Assembly (NCBI GenBank): GCA_018136815.1
Contig: CM030932.1
Span: forward strand, 5,308,407-5,372,406
Direction of reading: 5' to 3'
From: Isochrysis galbana
Taxonomy: Eukaryota; Haptophyta; Isochrysidales; Isochrysidaceae
DNA: 64,000 nucleotides
A program made the position numbers and the translations under genes. This document shows positions 11,301 to 21,512 of the stretch, piece by piece (position 1 is the stretch's first letter; each line of letters opens with the position of its first letter). The notes under the pieces were generated by a model. The model did not search any database. It was given only the letters and a program-made list of their open reading frames with translations, and was not told the DNA's origin.

Positions 11301-11484
11301 CCTCGTGCGGCGCAAGAGAGAGCATCCGGTCGGCTGCGCGCAGCACGTACGGCTCGGCTGGTGCGCCGGGCGGGCTGACGACGACGGCGCGAGAGAAGGG
11401 TTCGGACGACCCCTCGGTGCAACGCACCCACACCGCGGAGCCCGCCACGAGCGGCAGAGCGCTCGAGGGTGGAGAGGATGCCAT
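5307..11484 (-). CDS. Unconventional myosin with ankyrin-like/TPR-like tail
   Basis: Actin-based motor of 2,030 residues in two exons (11484-10128 and 10042-5307). The 85-bp GT-AG intron (10127-10043) splits the glycine codon of switch II, DIYG|FE. Visible motifs are the P-loop GESGAGKT (about 164-171), switch I NNNSSRFG (218-225), switch II (450-455) and FVRCIKPS near 700. The motor ends near 803. A basic Arg-rich helical region (about 820-1025) with IQ-like spacing follows and should bind calmodulin-type light chains. The long tail has ankyrin-like helices with GHTPVEVACERGH near 1195, then helical ARM-like sequence, and ends in a TPR-like segment (about 1920-2010). Upstream in-frame codons are non-ATG starts in CT-rich DNA, so I chose the ATG at 11484. 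An AATAAA motif overlaps the stop codon. The motor call is certain; the tail domains are by eye only. Confidence 0.93.
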
Positions 11485-11499
11485 CGAGGGTGGGGGAGG

Positions 11500-11740
11500 A
11501 ATGGAGAGAGGGAGGGAGGGAGGGAGGGAGGGAAGGGGGGGGGGAGCCAAAACAGCGCCTGGAGCGGGAGGGAGGAGAAGCGTCGCGCACTGTCCCCGCG
11601 GGGGAGAGAGAGAGAGAGAGACAGAGAGACAGAGAGAGAGAGATCGGGCGGGCGGCGGGGATGGCGAGGTCGCGCTGATGATTCCCCCCCCCCGCGTCTG
11701 CTCTCCCCCCCCCTCTCTCTCTCTCTCACTATTTTCGTCT
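11500..11740. repeat. GAGG/GA-rich low-complexity 5' flank of the myosin gene
   Basis: Purine-rich tracts (GGAG repeats about 11505-11530, GA repeats about 11605-11645, CT repeats about 11705-11730) lie just upstream of the myosin start. They probably form part of its 5' UTR or core promoter. Similar tracts precede other genes in the window. Confidence 0.5.
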
Positions 11741-12600
11741 AAAGCTTTAAAGTAGGAGTATGGGAAAGCTCTCTGATCTCTCTCCTTCTCTCCCACTCTT
11801 TCCTGGGGCGCGCGCGATTCCACCTACTTGGACAACAAGTACCCGAGTACTCCTACTCTTGTGTTTTTTTGGACTCTCTGTGTGAATGTGTGAATCATCC
11901 AATGCCCGGGGTGAGTGTAAGAGATGAGTGAGAGGCCATGAGCGAAAAGAAGCTGGAGGCTATTTTCCGGGTTTCGCCAACTACCAGGGCAGAAGGCAAT
12001 CGCCCCCCCCCCCCCCCCACCCCCCACCGCCGCGTGGGACAGCGATGCCGCTGGCGTGACCGAGGACCGAGGAGAGAGGGAGGAGAGAGGAGGGGCACGA
12101 CGAGCCCAGCGATGCCGCTCGACTTGGCTGGCGGCGTGACCGAGGAGGGGCATGACAAGCCTATGGAGCTGGACGACGAGGAGCGTTTGGATCTACCCTC
12201 CGAAGATGAGGGAGAATGCGCACAAGAGAGGGAGAGAGGCGAGGGCGCCATCCTTGCCATCGCGCCATGCGGACCAAGACGACTGCGCGCAGCGCGTGCG
12301 GTCCAGCGACGACGAGTCCTAAGCTCTCAATCGTTCCCACACAAGTCGCCCTCGGATCCCACGGGAGCTTCGATCGCGCGCGACGTCGATGGGACTGAGA
12401 CAGTCTGAGATTGTGAGTTTGCAGCCCGCTTTCTCATCTAAGGTTTACGAAAAGGGCAATGTGAATGCAGCCAACAGCTCGGTGCTTACAACCGAGGGGC
12501 CGTCTCCCGTGTCGGCGAGAGTCTTGTTGACGGCGAGGGCGGAATCCACGATATAACGAGTAGGGCCCGTGGCGGAGTGACGGCGAACGATAAGATCGCG
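11741..12600. other. Uncertain open frame at 11938-12408
   Basis: The plus strand has a 156-codon ATG-started frame (11938-12408). It includes a C-run-encoded proline tract and an acidic stretch (MELDDEERLDLPSEDEGE) near residue 76. The sequence GCGATGCCGCT...GGCGTGACCGAGGA is repeated inside it (about 12042 and 12109). No family is recognised. The acidic block after a Pro/Ala-rich start resembles the retroelement ORF1-like frames elsewhere, so it may be another relic. Confidence 0.25.
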
Positions 12601-12747
12601 AACCCTAGATGGGAGATACAGGATACTGTATCTGGGGGAGGGGCCAGATACAGCTGTATCTACTGTATCTGGGGGAGCCCCAGACCAGGATACACACCAC
12701 TTCTAGGCTTAAAATGACAATTTTACCATTATAACTGTGCTTCTACT

Positions 12748-12789
12748 GTTAAAATAGGCGTTTTGCGCGTTAAAATAGGCGTTTTGCGC
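12748..12789. repeat. Two perfect tandem 21-bp units
   Basis: GTTAAAATAGGCGTTTTGCGC followed by an identical copy at 12769-12789. It sits in a repeat-rich stretch where GTATCTGGG motifs recur (12620-12690 and again 13295-13380). Confidence 0.85.
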
Positions 12790-13103
12790 GTAGTATCAGT
12801 TCACCTCGAGCTGACAACTGATACTGATGTCAGTTATCAGTTGTCCGCAGCTTGGAGCGGGGAGAAAACAAAACATGCAGTCCCCTTCACTTTCTACAGC
12901 CAAAGAAAAAATGAAGAAAATGAAAATGAACTCACTGGGGGTTGGGTTCGACTCGTGCCCAGCACCACTCACTGCAAGATAGCAGTCACCTGAGCCACCA
13001 GGGGCTTGTTATCGTAAGACAGTGGCGATTTGTCGTATTAGATTTGCAGCAAAGACACAGGTGACTGATATCAGCTGATATGCTGTTCTTCTGCTGTTTG
13101 AGG

Positions 13104-13138
13104 TGATGTCAGCTGATGGACCTCATCAGCTGACATCA
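13104..13138. repeat. 15-bp inverted repeat, 5-nt spacer
   Basis: The arms TGATGTCAGCTGATG and CATCAGCTGACATCA are perfectly complementary. Loose CTGATGTCAG repeats fill 12800-13200, so this looks like a palindrome-rich satellite or transposon interior. Confidence 0.85.
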
Positions 13139-14565
13139 GCTACTGATGTCAGATGTCAGTGTTAGCTCGAAGTTGGTGTCAGCTGACGAACTGATTCACC
13201 ATCACTGGGCTGCGCGGCCTCCTGCGCGCGCGCCGCGGCTCCTACGCGCGCCGCGTACCCCCCCCTCCCCGTATTTGGACTGTATTTGTATCTAACACTG
13301 TGTCTGGCCGTATCTGGGAGTTGACCCAGATACAGCCGTATCTACCGTATCTGGGGGGCCGATGGCCCGTATCTCCCATGTAGGTCGCGAACGCATAGGC
13401 AATAGCGGGTGGGCGGGTGGCGGGGGTTGAGGCTAGACGGCTAGACGGCGTGTCGGTGTCGGAGACAAGCCTTGCCGGTGAGTCGCGGGCCGTATCTCCC
13501 ATGTAGCATGTAGGAATGTAGGGTTGGGGCTTTGCCCTCAGCCCCCGCCCTGCCTCCCTCTTGCTCTTGCTCGCCCCACCGCCTTACCAGCCTCGAGAGC
13601 CGTCCCGGCTCAGGCTCTCTATCGGTCTGTGGCTCAGAGATGGTTGAGGGGGCCAATAATGAGCCCATACAGTATCCATACATATCTGTGTGGGTCTGGG
13701 TGAAGGGGTGCGAGGCACGTTGCGCAGTAGGGGAAGGTCTGGTTGAGTGAGTTGTGAGTTGAATGTTGAATGCTCAGAACATGCCAAAGGGAACCTAGCT
13801 GGGAAACACAGCCGGGGCTTCTCCAAACACAGGAAACACGGTCTGTGTTTGGGTTTCGTAGAAACACAGCCAAACACAGTCCGAAACACAGCGGGGGGGC
13901 GGGGGGCCTTTACCTCTACATACTTTCTATATCTGTAACTCTCTCTAAAAGTATAGTACTTTGTAGATTGTCAATATGCCCCGCGCTCGGCTCCGCTGCT
14001 CCGCTCCCCCCGCGCGCGGCCCCGCGCTACGCTCCCTTGTGACCGTGCGCGACCCCCCCCCCCTCTCCTCCCTCATCCCCATGTTCAACCCCATCCTCGA
14101 CCGTTCCTGGCGCGCGCGCGCGTGCAACGACGAGACGACGAGGCAGACCCTGCCGAGACGCCACCGACAACCCGCGGCAGGAGAGGGCACCCACAGCCGC
14201 TGCGCCCCTGCAGTGGGCTGTGCTCCTCAACGGAGCGCGAGGCTAGCGGGCGGCCGTCCTGCAAGACGACGACGAGGCATGATGTGACGAAGAGGCCCTG
14301 CCCGCCGCGCGTGGCAGGCCGGGAAGCATGACCACCTTTGGTGTGCTCCCCGCCCGCGCCACCGGCCTGAGTCAGCATGTCCTTCAGTGAGTGCGCAAGC
14401 GATCCATTATTGTCGCGAGGCGCACCGACGCAGCTTGGTTTGGGCGTCCATCATCATCCTCGGCCTCGGCGAGGAAGACCCCAACCACACGTTGTGGCGG
14501 TGCATTATTGGTTGTCGTCCTACATGGCATATACACAAGACGGCCCCGAGTATACACATTATACG

Positions 14566-14596
14566 CTGTGTATACAGCCTTTGGCTGTATACACAG
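14566..14596. repeat. 14-bp inverted repeat in GTATACAC cluster
   Basis: CTGTGTATACAGCC - TTT - GGCTGTATACACAG. Further TATACAC repeats flank it (14530-14615) and an AT-only tract follows (14620-14698). A second GTATACAC cluster lies near the right end of the same transposon (16160-16250). Confidence 0.8.
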
Positions 14597-14879
14597 TGTA
14601 TACACAGCTGTATACACATACTATATAATATATAAGTGGTAGTATATATATAGTGTGTATACATATATATACTACTATATTATATATAATATATATATGC
14701 TCAGCCTGTTGCAGCATCGGCAGCAGAACGAAATTGGTCCGTGTATGTGTATGGACAAATTAAGACAGCTGCCCGGTCGAGATTATCGCACATGACCGCA
14801 GACAAATTGGTTTTTGTCACGAATCACTCGGCCTGCAGCCGCGCATGCAAGACGCTGCTTGGCGCCCAGACATATATGT

Positions 14880-15735
14880 GTCGCATTCGCGAATCGACAC
14901 TCGTTAGGCTACGCTCTTCTCTTCGTCGTTCGGTATTTATCGTTATAATTCTCTCGTTCTCGTTCTCGGTCAAAAGCTTCGCTTGGATGCATGGGATCGT
15001 GGGTTGTGGAGCGCCCTCTCTCTTTCTCTCGAAAGAGAAGGGAAGTTTCCCTACCTTTCTTCCTCCCAGGCGCCTCGCAAATTGGTTTAATTTGCTATCT
15101 CCCCTGCGTTTCTTTATCTGCTTCTGGGGGCAATCAGGTTTAATTTACGACAGCTTCGTATCTCCCCCTTAGGCACATCGCACTCCTTTCGTCTTATTCG
15201 GTAGGTCTCTTGGAATCCTGCGCGGCAGGATTGCCCCTCGTTTCCGTTATGGTGCGATTCCCCTTCCAGACGGGACCGCCGACAGATCGCCTTCTGATCG
15301 TCGTCCGTCGTCGTCTGGCCGGAGTGTTTGGGTTTGATTTTAGTCGAGTTACGTGAGAAAGTCGTGGGGCGAGAGTCGGGGTGTTTTCCTGGGTGTCGTT
15401 GTCCGTCGTCCTGTCGTCAGTCGTCATCCGTCGTCGCTCTCGCTCTCGTCGCTCTCGCTCTCGTAACACTCGTACCCAACAAACTCGCCTCGCCTCGCCA
15501 GCCCCTGCCATCACAGCCCTCCTCTCACTCGCCCTCGCCTCTCGCCGCTCGTTCCATGTCGTTCTCGCCGCCGTCCTCGCCCTCGCTCAAGCCCGCCTGC
15601 CCGCCTTCCTCTGCTGACGGGCTTCAGCCCGTCATCGTCTCCGAAGCCGTCTCCTCAGCCGCGCCTGCCGCCGGCTTGCCACCTTCCTCATTGCCCTCAG
15701 GCCCTAAGGGCCATCCCAATTCGTCAATATGCAAG
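14880..15735 (+). mobile_element. R2 repeat, long copy
   Basis: Starts TCGCATTCGCGAATCG and ends GGCCATCCCAATTCGTCA. It is nearly identical over about 850 bp to 24028-24874. An internally deleted copy lies at 36573-36722 (-) and a 5' piece at 54735-54889. Near its 3' side an ATG at 15556 opens a Ser/Pro-rich frame (MSFSPPSSPSLKPACPPSSA...) that runs to 15831 and ends acidic. Diverged homologues are on the minus strand near 28440-28570 and 55680-55810. I read it as the 5' UTR and ORF1 start of a retroelement. Confidence 0.7.
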
Positions 15736-16437
15736 TGGGATACTGATGAAGAGAGTGGAGAAGGCTCGGACGACGAGCATGCAGGAGATGACGAAGCTTG
15801 TGAACATGTCATCTTGAGACTTACAGCATAGTCAGTCATGTTTGCTTGTGTATTTGTTGTCTTACTTATGGCATAACTTATAATGATGTTATGTATTATG
15901 TATATGGTATATGATATGTATATGTATATATGGGAATATATATGGGTGTTTGGTGTTTGTTGCTGAAGAAGCATGTGATGTATGTGCTGATGTGTATGGA
16001 CAAAGCACAAGAAGTGGAAGTGAGAAGAGGAGGACGGGGAGGCAATGTGGATGGAGGGGGCGCTCCCACGGGCGGGGGGGCAGGCGGGCCGCCGCGGCCT
16101 TGCCGCGCCATCGCTGCGCGTGGGCGGCTCGCGCGCTCGCGCGCTCGCGCGCCCGCGCGCGCTTGTGTATACACTGTGTATACGGCCTCGGCGACCTGTG
16201 TATAATACACAGTTTTGGGGCCTGGTGTGTATAAGCTGTATACGTATATGCCTTGTAGGGTTGTCGTGTGGAGCGTGGAGCGGCGCGGCAGTGCTGCGCG
16301 CGCACGCCGCTAGCCACTGGCTAGCTGCTACAAACACGGCGGCCACACAGGAGGGGGTTTGAAACACGGCAAAACACGGCTGTGTTTGGCTTTCGTAGAA
16401 ACACGGTAAACACGTGTTTCCCAGCTAGGAAAGGGAA

Positions 16438-17115
16438 TGGCTTGAGGCTTGAGGTTGACTGACAAGCCGACAAGCCGCCCCAAGGGGCGTTAGTGCCTGA
16501 GGGGAGGGGCGCGAGGCACCCCCCACCATCCCCATGCATGCCCCCTGCTCCAAGAGTAAGTCGTGACTTGAGGCAGTCTACCCGCGTACGCTGTACAATA
16601 CACTGCAATACCCAATCACCCAATCACCACACTGACTGAACGGGCGAGCATTTGCCACAAAGTAGGAAGTAGGAGTACTCGTCGCAGCGAGAGAGTGTGT
16701 ATGAGATATTTTTGTCTTGTAGTCTCAAGGGAAAAGAGAAGAGAGAAAGGCTCATTCAAAACCAGGAGATTAAACAGAACAGAGAGGGGGAGGGGAGGGG
16801 AGGGGAGAGAAGGCAGCGAGAGAGCGGGATACACAAGGCGACTCGAAGAAAGAAGAAGACCAGAGAAGAATAGAGAAGAGAGGGAAGAGAGAGAGAGGAC
16901 AAGACAATACTTGAGAGTTGGAGTGGAGAAGAGAGAGAAGAGAAACTGTGCACATGGTTTCTTTCGCCCTCTCGAGGCTTCTACCGCGCGCGAGAGTAAG
17001 AGAGCGAGAGCGAGCGAGAGCAAGACGCTGAAGCGGGCGAGCGGACCGGTCGTTCCCCCCCCTCCCCCCTCCCTCCCTCACTCCGCGACTCGCCGTCCTC
17101 TCCTGCCGTCTAGAG
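16438..17115. other. Gene-free, purine-rich 5' flank of threonine ammonia-lyase
   Basis: From 16730 to 17040 the plus strand is strongly GA-rich, then turns C-rich just before the start codon at 17116. It is probably promoter and 5' UTR. No TATA-like motif stands out. Confidence 0.4.
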
Positions 17116-18453
17116 ATGGCCGCGCTGTGCGGTGGCCGACGGGGCGGCCGTCTCCTCCGCCGTGCCCTCTGCACCGCTGGGTCGGCCGTGCCCTCGTGGG
17201 ACTGCGTCCGATTTGAGGATGTCGTTCGCGCTCACCACAGGATCCGGAGCGGCATCGTGCGCACGCCGTGCGAGCGGAGCCACTGGCTCTCGCTCGCGAC
17301 GGGATGCGAGATCTACCTCAAGTCGGAGCAACTCCAGTTCACGGGCAGCTTCAAGGAGCGCGGCGGGCGCAACGCTCTTCTCTCGTTGACGCCAGAGAAG
17401 CAGCAGCTCGGAGTCATCGCAGCCTCCGCCGGCAACCATGCGCTGGCGCTCGCATGGCACGGGAGCCAGCTGGGAATCCCGGTGACGGTCATCATGCCTA
17501 CCATCGCGCCTATGGCTAAGGTCGACAAGTGCCGCAGCTTCGGCGTCAACGTTGTGATCCATGGCGCGCATATTGGTGAGGCCAAAGAGTTTGCGCAGAC
17601 CGACCCTCAGTTTAGCGGTCTCACGTACATCAACGGCTACGATGACCCTGAGATCATCGCGGGGGCCGGGACACTCGGCATCGAGATGCTTGAGCAGGTC
17701 CCTGATGCTGACTACGTCATCGTGCCTATTGGAGGCGCGGGACTAATTGCGGGGGTCGCGCTTGCAGCCAAGACGCTCAACCCGGACATCAAGGTCATTG
17801 GCGTGGAGCCGAAGCGTTGCGCCTCGTTCGCCGCGGCGCTGCAGGCCGGTCAACCAGTCACGGCCTCCGTCTCCCCAACGCTAGCCGACGGTTTGGCGGT
17901 CCCCCAGGTTGGCCCTCATGCCTTTGCTGTCGCTCGCCATTGGGTGGACGAGGTGGTCGAGGTGACAGAGCGCGAGCTGTCGATCGCCATGCTACGGCTG
18001 GTGGAGGGCCAAAAGTCCGTCGTCGAGGGTGGAGGCGCAGCAGGACTGGCGGCACTTCTGCCGGGGGCAGCGCTCGACGTGCCCGAGCTCAAGGGACAAA
18101 AGGTTCTTGTCCCCCTCTGCGGCGGCAACATTGACACTACGATTCTCGGGCGCGTCATCGAACGTGGGCTCTCTGCTGACGGCCGCATGCTCCGAATCAG
18201 CTCTGCCGTGAGCGACCGGCCAGGGGGGTTGGCCGAGTTCACGAGCGTGCTCGCTGAGCTCGGCGCCAGCGTCAAGGACATCTTCCATGAGCGTGCGTGG
18301 CTCTATACCTCGGTCGATCAGGTGCTTGTGAAGTGCGTGCTAGAGACATCCGGGCCGGAACACAACGAGGCGATTGTGCGCGGCTTGCGCGAACAATGGC
18401 CTGAAACATACCGGATCGATGGGGAGCCAGGGCAAGCCTCGTACCGTGGATAG
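17116..18453 (+). CDS. Threonine ammonia-lyase (threonine dehydratase) with C-terminal ACT-like domain
   Basis: Pyridoxal-phosphate enzyme of 445 residues converting L-threonine to 2-oxobutanoate and ammonia. The PLP lysine lies in TGSFKERGG (K80). The substrate loop SAGNHA is at 104-109 and the phosphate-binding glycine loop GGAGL at 206-210. Residues about 357-435 (RMLRISSAVSDRPGGLAEF...) form a single ACT-like regulatory domain. This matches the shorter single-ACT form rather than the long biosynthetic IlvA with two ACT-like lobes. The first ~27 residues are Arg/Ala-rich without acids and look like a mitochondrial or plastid transit peptide. The gene is intronless. Serine racemase/dehydratase is a close alternative, but the ACT domain favours threonine. 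Confidence 0.92.
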   Translation: MAALCGGRRGGRLLRRALCTAGSAVPSWDCVRFEDVVRAHHRIRSGIVRTPCERSHWLSLATGCEIYLKSEQLQFTGSFKERGGRNALLSLTPEKQQLGVIAASAGNHALALAWHGSQLGIPVTVIMPTIAPMAKVDKCRSFGVNVVIHGAHIGEAKEFAQTDPQFSGLTYINGYDDPEIIAGAGTLGIEMLEQVPDADYVIVPIGGAGLIAGVALAAKTLNPDIKVIGVEPKRCASFAAALQAGQPVTASVSPTLADGLAVPQVGPHAFAVARHWVDEVVEVTERELSIAMLRLVEGQKSVVEGGGAAGLAALLPGAALDVPELKGQKVLVPLCGGNIDTTILGRVIERGLSADGRMLRISSAVSDRPGGLAEFTSVLAELGASVKDIFHERAWLYTSVDQVLVKCVLETSGPEHNEAIVRGLREQWPETYRIDGEPGQASYRG

Positions 18454-19347
18454 CCACCTCGGATCTCGGTATCGGACATGCAAGCAGGTTCCCGGTGCTG
18501 GCTGCTGCTAGTCTGCTGTCGTTGGCAACGTTCCAACTTCTACCAATTCCTACTCTTGGAGATGCATTGGCAGGCTGCGATTATTAGCTTGTCACGCGCA
18601 CGGCAACAGCCGATTGCCGGGACACCTGAGAGCTGCCACGCAATACCCTAGTGCGGGCGCGCTTTCAGACTGCTCGTTTCTGTGAACGAGACGGCGATTC
18701 CCCCGCGCCTCGACTTCCAGGTATTGCGGAGTAAACCTGCATGCCGACGATCGGCTCGTCGAGTGGTGGTTGGTGACCAGGGTCTTGCCGGCCGGGGTCC
18801 CACGCCCATTGTGCTTATTCATCATAGCCCTTCACTGTCTTGCCACGCCTCACAGCCACTATAGTGTCGTGGTACCCCTGTAGCGGGAGTCGGGCAGGCA
18901 TCGCGCTCGGTGGTGAGAGCAATTGTATCGCCGATGCGTCGAAGGGCAGCTACTCGTTGGTTGGTGAGCAGAGAAAGGTACACCTATGGGCAACAAAGCA
19001 GATGGACTAGCGGCCTCTGCCGCAGTGGAAGTTGATTGGCCAGCCAAGCAGACCCCTTCCCTTGTGGTATTCTGCTCGCGAGCTGACTCGTCGGAACTTC
19101 TCGTGCTTTCATGTACCTTCACGAACCATTCGAAGCACTCGGCATGTTGTGCGCCTAGCCAGACGGTTAGAGACCAAGAAGCGATTGCATTGCATCCTTA
19201 GAGACCAAGACGCGAGTGTAGTGTGTAGTGCAGCACCAAAGCACGCGAGTACAAGAAGCGAGTGCACTGCATCACGACCATTCCCATGGACATAAGCGTA
19301 TGTGATTACTCACGATTTGTATCTCGTTTCAGCTGCCATCCATAGAA
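18454..19347. other. Gene-free stretch downstream of threonine ammonia-lyase
   Basis: Moderate GC, no protein-like frame. A short direct repeat GAGACCAAGA(A/C)GCGA occurs at about 19170 and 19202. It probably contains the 3' UTR and spacer. Confidence 0.45.
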
Positions 19348-19445
19348 TAAAAAACCTTTTGATATTCACGCCTCGCACGTGGCTTTGGGACTCTACCATG
19401 TACCGTGTAGCCACGCCCTATCCCCCTAGACCCTAGACTCTTCTC
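19348..19445 (-). repeat. R1 short interspersed repeat
   Basis: Starts with the AAAAAACCTTTT end and holds the CACGTGGC ... GTAGCCACGCCC hairpin core. It matches copies at 1218 and 38505 in the same orientation. Confidence 0.65.
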
Positions 19446-19507
19446 CCTTAACCTGCCGGACTAAACTTATGATTCTCGCGCCCCCCCCATCTCTCTCGAC
19501 TCCCCTC

Positions 19508-19534
19508 AACTATCGTTAAAACGATAGGGTCATG
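19508..19534 (+). promoter_or_regulatory. Retroelement 5' hairpin and start codon
   Basis: CTATCGT-TAAA-ACGATAG (19510-19527) is a perfect 7-bp stem with a tetraloop, four bases before ATGGAGCGCGCGCCGCCTCC. The frame stops after eight codons, so this is a 5' stub of a hairpin-headed element. Confidence 0.6.
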
Positions 19535-19717
19535 GAGCGCGCGCCGCCTCCCTAAGGTGTCGTTCCGTCAATTGTGGGACATGAGTCGAATTGAGCGATC
19601 GAATGTCCACAGTTGTATACAGAGCGTTATTTTAAAATTAAATGTAGACTAGCGTAACATTCCCTGCTTCCCGCGACGCGTGTCCCCCCGGAGGGCGCCG
19701 CGTCGGCGCTTTTCGAT

Positions 19718-19952
19718 TGTGATTACTTGTAATTATGGGCACGGCGCGATGTGCATCGGCCCCCCCGCGGGGGCGCCGTGCGTGCGCATAGAAACATTTT
19801 GCCCTAAGGCCCACATTAACGTAAAGTAGCCATATACGAGATGTTTCGTTGCGCAGCACGTGTGATTACTTGCAATCATTGTGCACGCCGTGCGTATGTG
19901 CATCGGCTCCCCCCCCCCCCCCCCCGCGGGCGCGCCGTGCGTGCGCATAGAA
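19718..19952. repeat. Two ~80-90 bp direct repeats
   Basis: GTGATTACTTG(T/C)AAT ... ATGTGCATCGGC ... GCCGTGCGTGCGCATAGAAAC occurs at about 19719-19798 and again at about 19861-19952. The units are offset by about 141 bp and differ mainly in the length of a C-run. Confidence 0.75.
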
Positions 19953-20302
19953 ACTTCCAGGAAGGTGCACCCATGCGTTCACTCTTTCCGCGGGGGAACT
20001 CTGGACGCAGATGCGGTCGGGAACCGTGGGGGCACCCCCTGGGACCGGGGGAAATATCACCGTATACTGCGAAAACACTAACGTAAACAACTGGTAGGTC
20101 TTTTGATCTCTCCCCTCCCCCGGGTCCCCTCCCCCCGTCTCCCCCTCCCCCTCTCATCGACCTACCAGAGAGAGAAGGCTCCTACTGCCTGCCTCCCTCC
20201 TCCCTCCTCGCTCACCCTCCAGCTCTCTCCTCGCCCTCGTCTTCCTCACGATGGGCGCCGCGCATAGTGCGCGCCGTGACGAGCAGAACAAAAACAAAAC
20301 CC

Positions 20303-20740
20303 ATGCCAGCTCGGGCGTCCGCTGTGGCTGAGCGCGAGGTGATCAACCGCGACTTCCGTGCCTTCAAGCTCAAGCTGCAGAGGTTCCGGTGCGCCTGCTG
20401 CGACAAGAAGACCACCCTCAACCAGTGTGAGGTGGACCACAAACTAGCCCGCTGCCTGGGAGGCACGGATGAAGACGAGAACCTCCAAGTTCTCTGCTGC
20501 AACTGTCACAGCGAGAAGAACCACGCGGACAAAGCGCTGTACACGCTGAAGCTTGCGCTGACCAAGCAGGCACGTGCGCGGCGCAACCCACCATTGTTGC
20601 GACTCGGTCGCGTGCAGGTCCAGGCGTCGGCAGAGGGGCGGCGCTCGCGCTTCTCCAGCACACACCGGGCACGGGGAGAGGGGAAGGGGGGGGCCGCGGC
20701 CACCGACATGATGAACTTCTGGCTCCCCGACTGGTCGTAG
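20303..20740 (+). CDS. HNH-type endonuclease domain protein
   Basis: A 145-residue protein whose N-terminal half is an HNH nuclease-like fold. It has a C30-x2-C33 knuckle (RCACCDKK), the catalytic-type VDH (residues 44-46), Asn60 in DENLQ, and C65-x2-C68 followed by HSEKNH. The C-terminal half is basic and low in structure. I chose the ATG at 20303; the frame extends upstream only through a GTG. A short upstream ATG frame (20251-20331) overlaps the start and could reduce translation. No mobile-element signature flanks it, so it may be a cellular DNA-repair type HNH or a domesticated homing nuclease. HNH domain assignment is firm; role unknown. Confidence 0.75.
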   Translation: MPARASAVAEREVINRDFRAFKLKLQRFRCACCDKKTTLNQCEVDHKLARCLGGTDEDENLQVLCCNCHSEKNHADKALYTLKLALTKQARARRNPPLLRLGRVQVQASAEGRRSRFSSTHRARGEGKGGAAATDMMNFWLPDWS

Positions 20741-20944
20741 TACGTGTTGGGGGAAGAGAGAAACTCCAGAGTCCTCTTCCCAGGCGTCCCCGCGCTCTTC
20801 GCGCCGCGTTGTCTTTAAAGAACACTATCATATTTATACTAATAATACCCATTGGAGGAATTATTCAGGCATTTAAACTAAAACGGTGATACCTCACACT
20901 TCTAGAGAAACAAGATGCTACGGGCACGCATGGTCAGCTCACAT

Positions 20945-21120
20945 TGCGCGCCCGCGCACTTCAGTCCCTTGCCCAGGGCGGCTTCTCTTCGACGAGGTCT
21001 ACGCCCAGTTGTCGGAAGAGGCTTGCAATGCTCTCCTGTTCAGGAAGGCCGACGCTCAATATGTTCACTTTCGAAGATTGCCCAGTCCAATGCCACATGG
21101 GGCGCAAGCGAGACGATGGG
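20945..21120 (-). mobile_element. Duplicated coding fragment, truncated copy
   Basis: Minus-strand frame reads ...HWTGQSSKVNILSVGLPEQE SIASLFRQLGVDLV... . It matches the plus-strand frame near 38965-39110 (KWTGQASEVTIWSVG ... ESIMNLFRQLGVDLV). Amino-acid conservation exceeds flanking similarity, so the fragment was once coding. Family unknown; a dispersed transposon protein is most likely. Confidence 0.5.
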
Positions 21121-21512
21121 GGTCTTGAGCTAAGTCTCAAGTCTCAAGTCTCAAGTCTCTCGTATGTGTGGTTTTGGCGGCTTTCTTTGCTGCCGTTTTC
21201 TCTGTCTCCTGAGCGCTGTTTGTTGTGGTTTTGCGAGGGTGTGCGCTCTTTCGTGCATTTTTTGTGCGTGTCTTGTGCGTGACGTCTTATGGGTGTTACA
21301 GATTACAGATGGTCCTCCGCCCGCTCCGTCCTCTCCTGTCATTTCTTTACTTTCTAAGTTCGGCAAGGCGCGGGGAGTGGGGCGCGGGCAGACCAGAGAG
21401 AGGCGGGCGGCGGGCGGCGGCGCCGGCCTGCGCGCACTCGAGTCGAGAGGGACTCGTGGCAGGTCGCACGCGTGGGTGGGATAGAGTGAGTGCGCGGACC
21501 ACGCGGGCCGCG

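Larger units (their letters stand above)
13786..16437. mobile_element. 2.6-kb TIR DNA transposon with 8-bp target duplication (hAT-like, non-autonomous)
   Basis: The element spans 13794-16429. Its ends are the perfect 16-bp inverted repeats CCTAGCTGGGAAACAC and GTGTTTCCCAGCTAGG. Identical 8-bp direct repeats AAAGGGAA flank it (13786-13793 and 16430-16437). An 8-bp duplication is typical of hAT and a few other cut-and-paste superfamilies. Both ends carry subterminal GAAACACGG-like motifs and a TTTCGTAGAAACAC block (about 13850 and 16390). No transposase frame is visible. The interior contains a complete R2 retroelement-derived segment and GTATACAC repeats, so it is either a composite or a shell that received later insertions. 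Confidence 0.85.

Noticed and set aside
12935-13010. tRNA-like sequence: GGGTTCGACTC (B-box-like) and, on the other strand, GTGGCTCAGGTGAC (A-box-like)
   Set aside because: The two boxes are on opposite strands, and no cloverleaf with acceptor pairing forms in either orientation. It may be a tRNA-derived SINE scrap.
15624-16367. 247-codon minus-strand frame inside the hAT-like element as a transposase candidate
   Set aside because: It is His/Tyr/Ile/Ser low complexity translated from ATAC repeats and antisense to the R2 frame. No catalytic DDE or zinc-finger pattern is visible.
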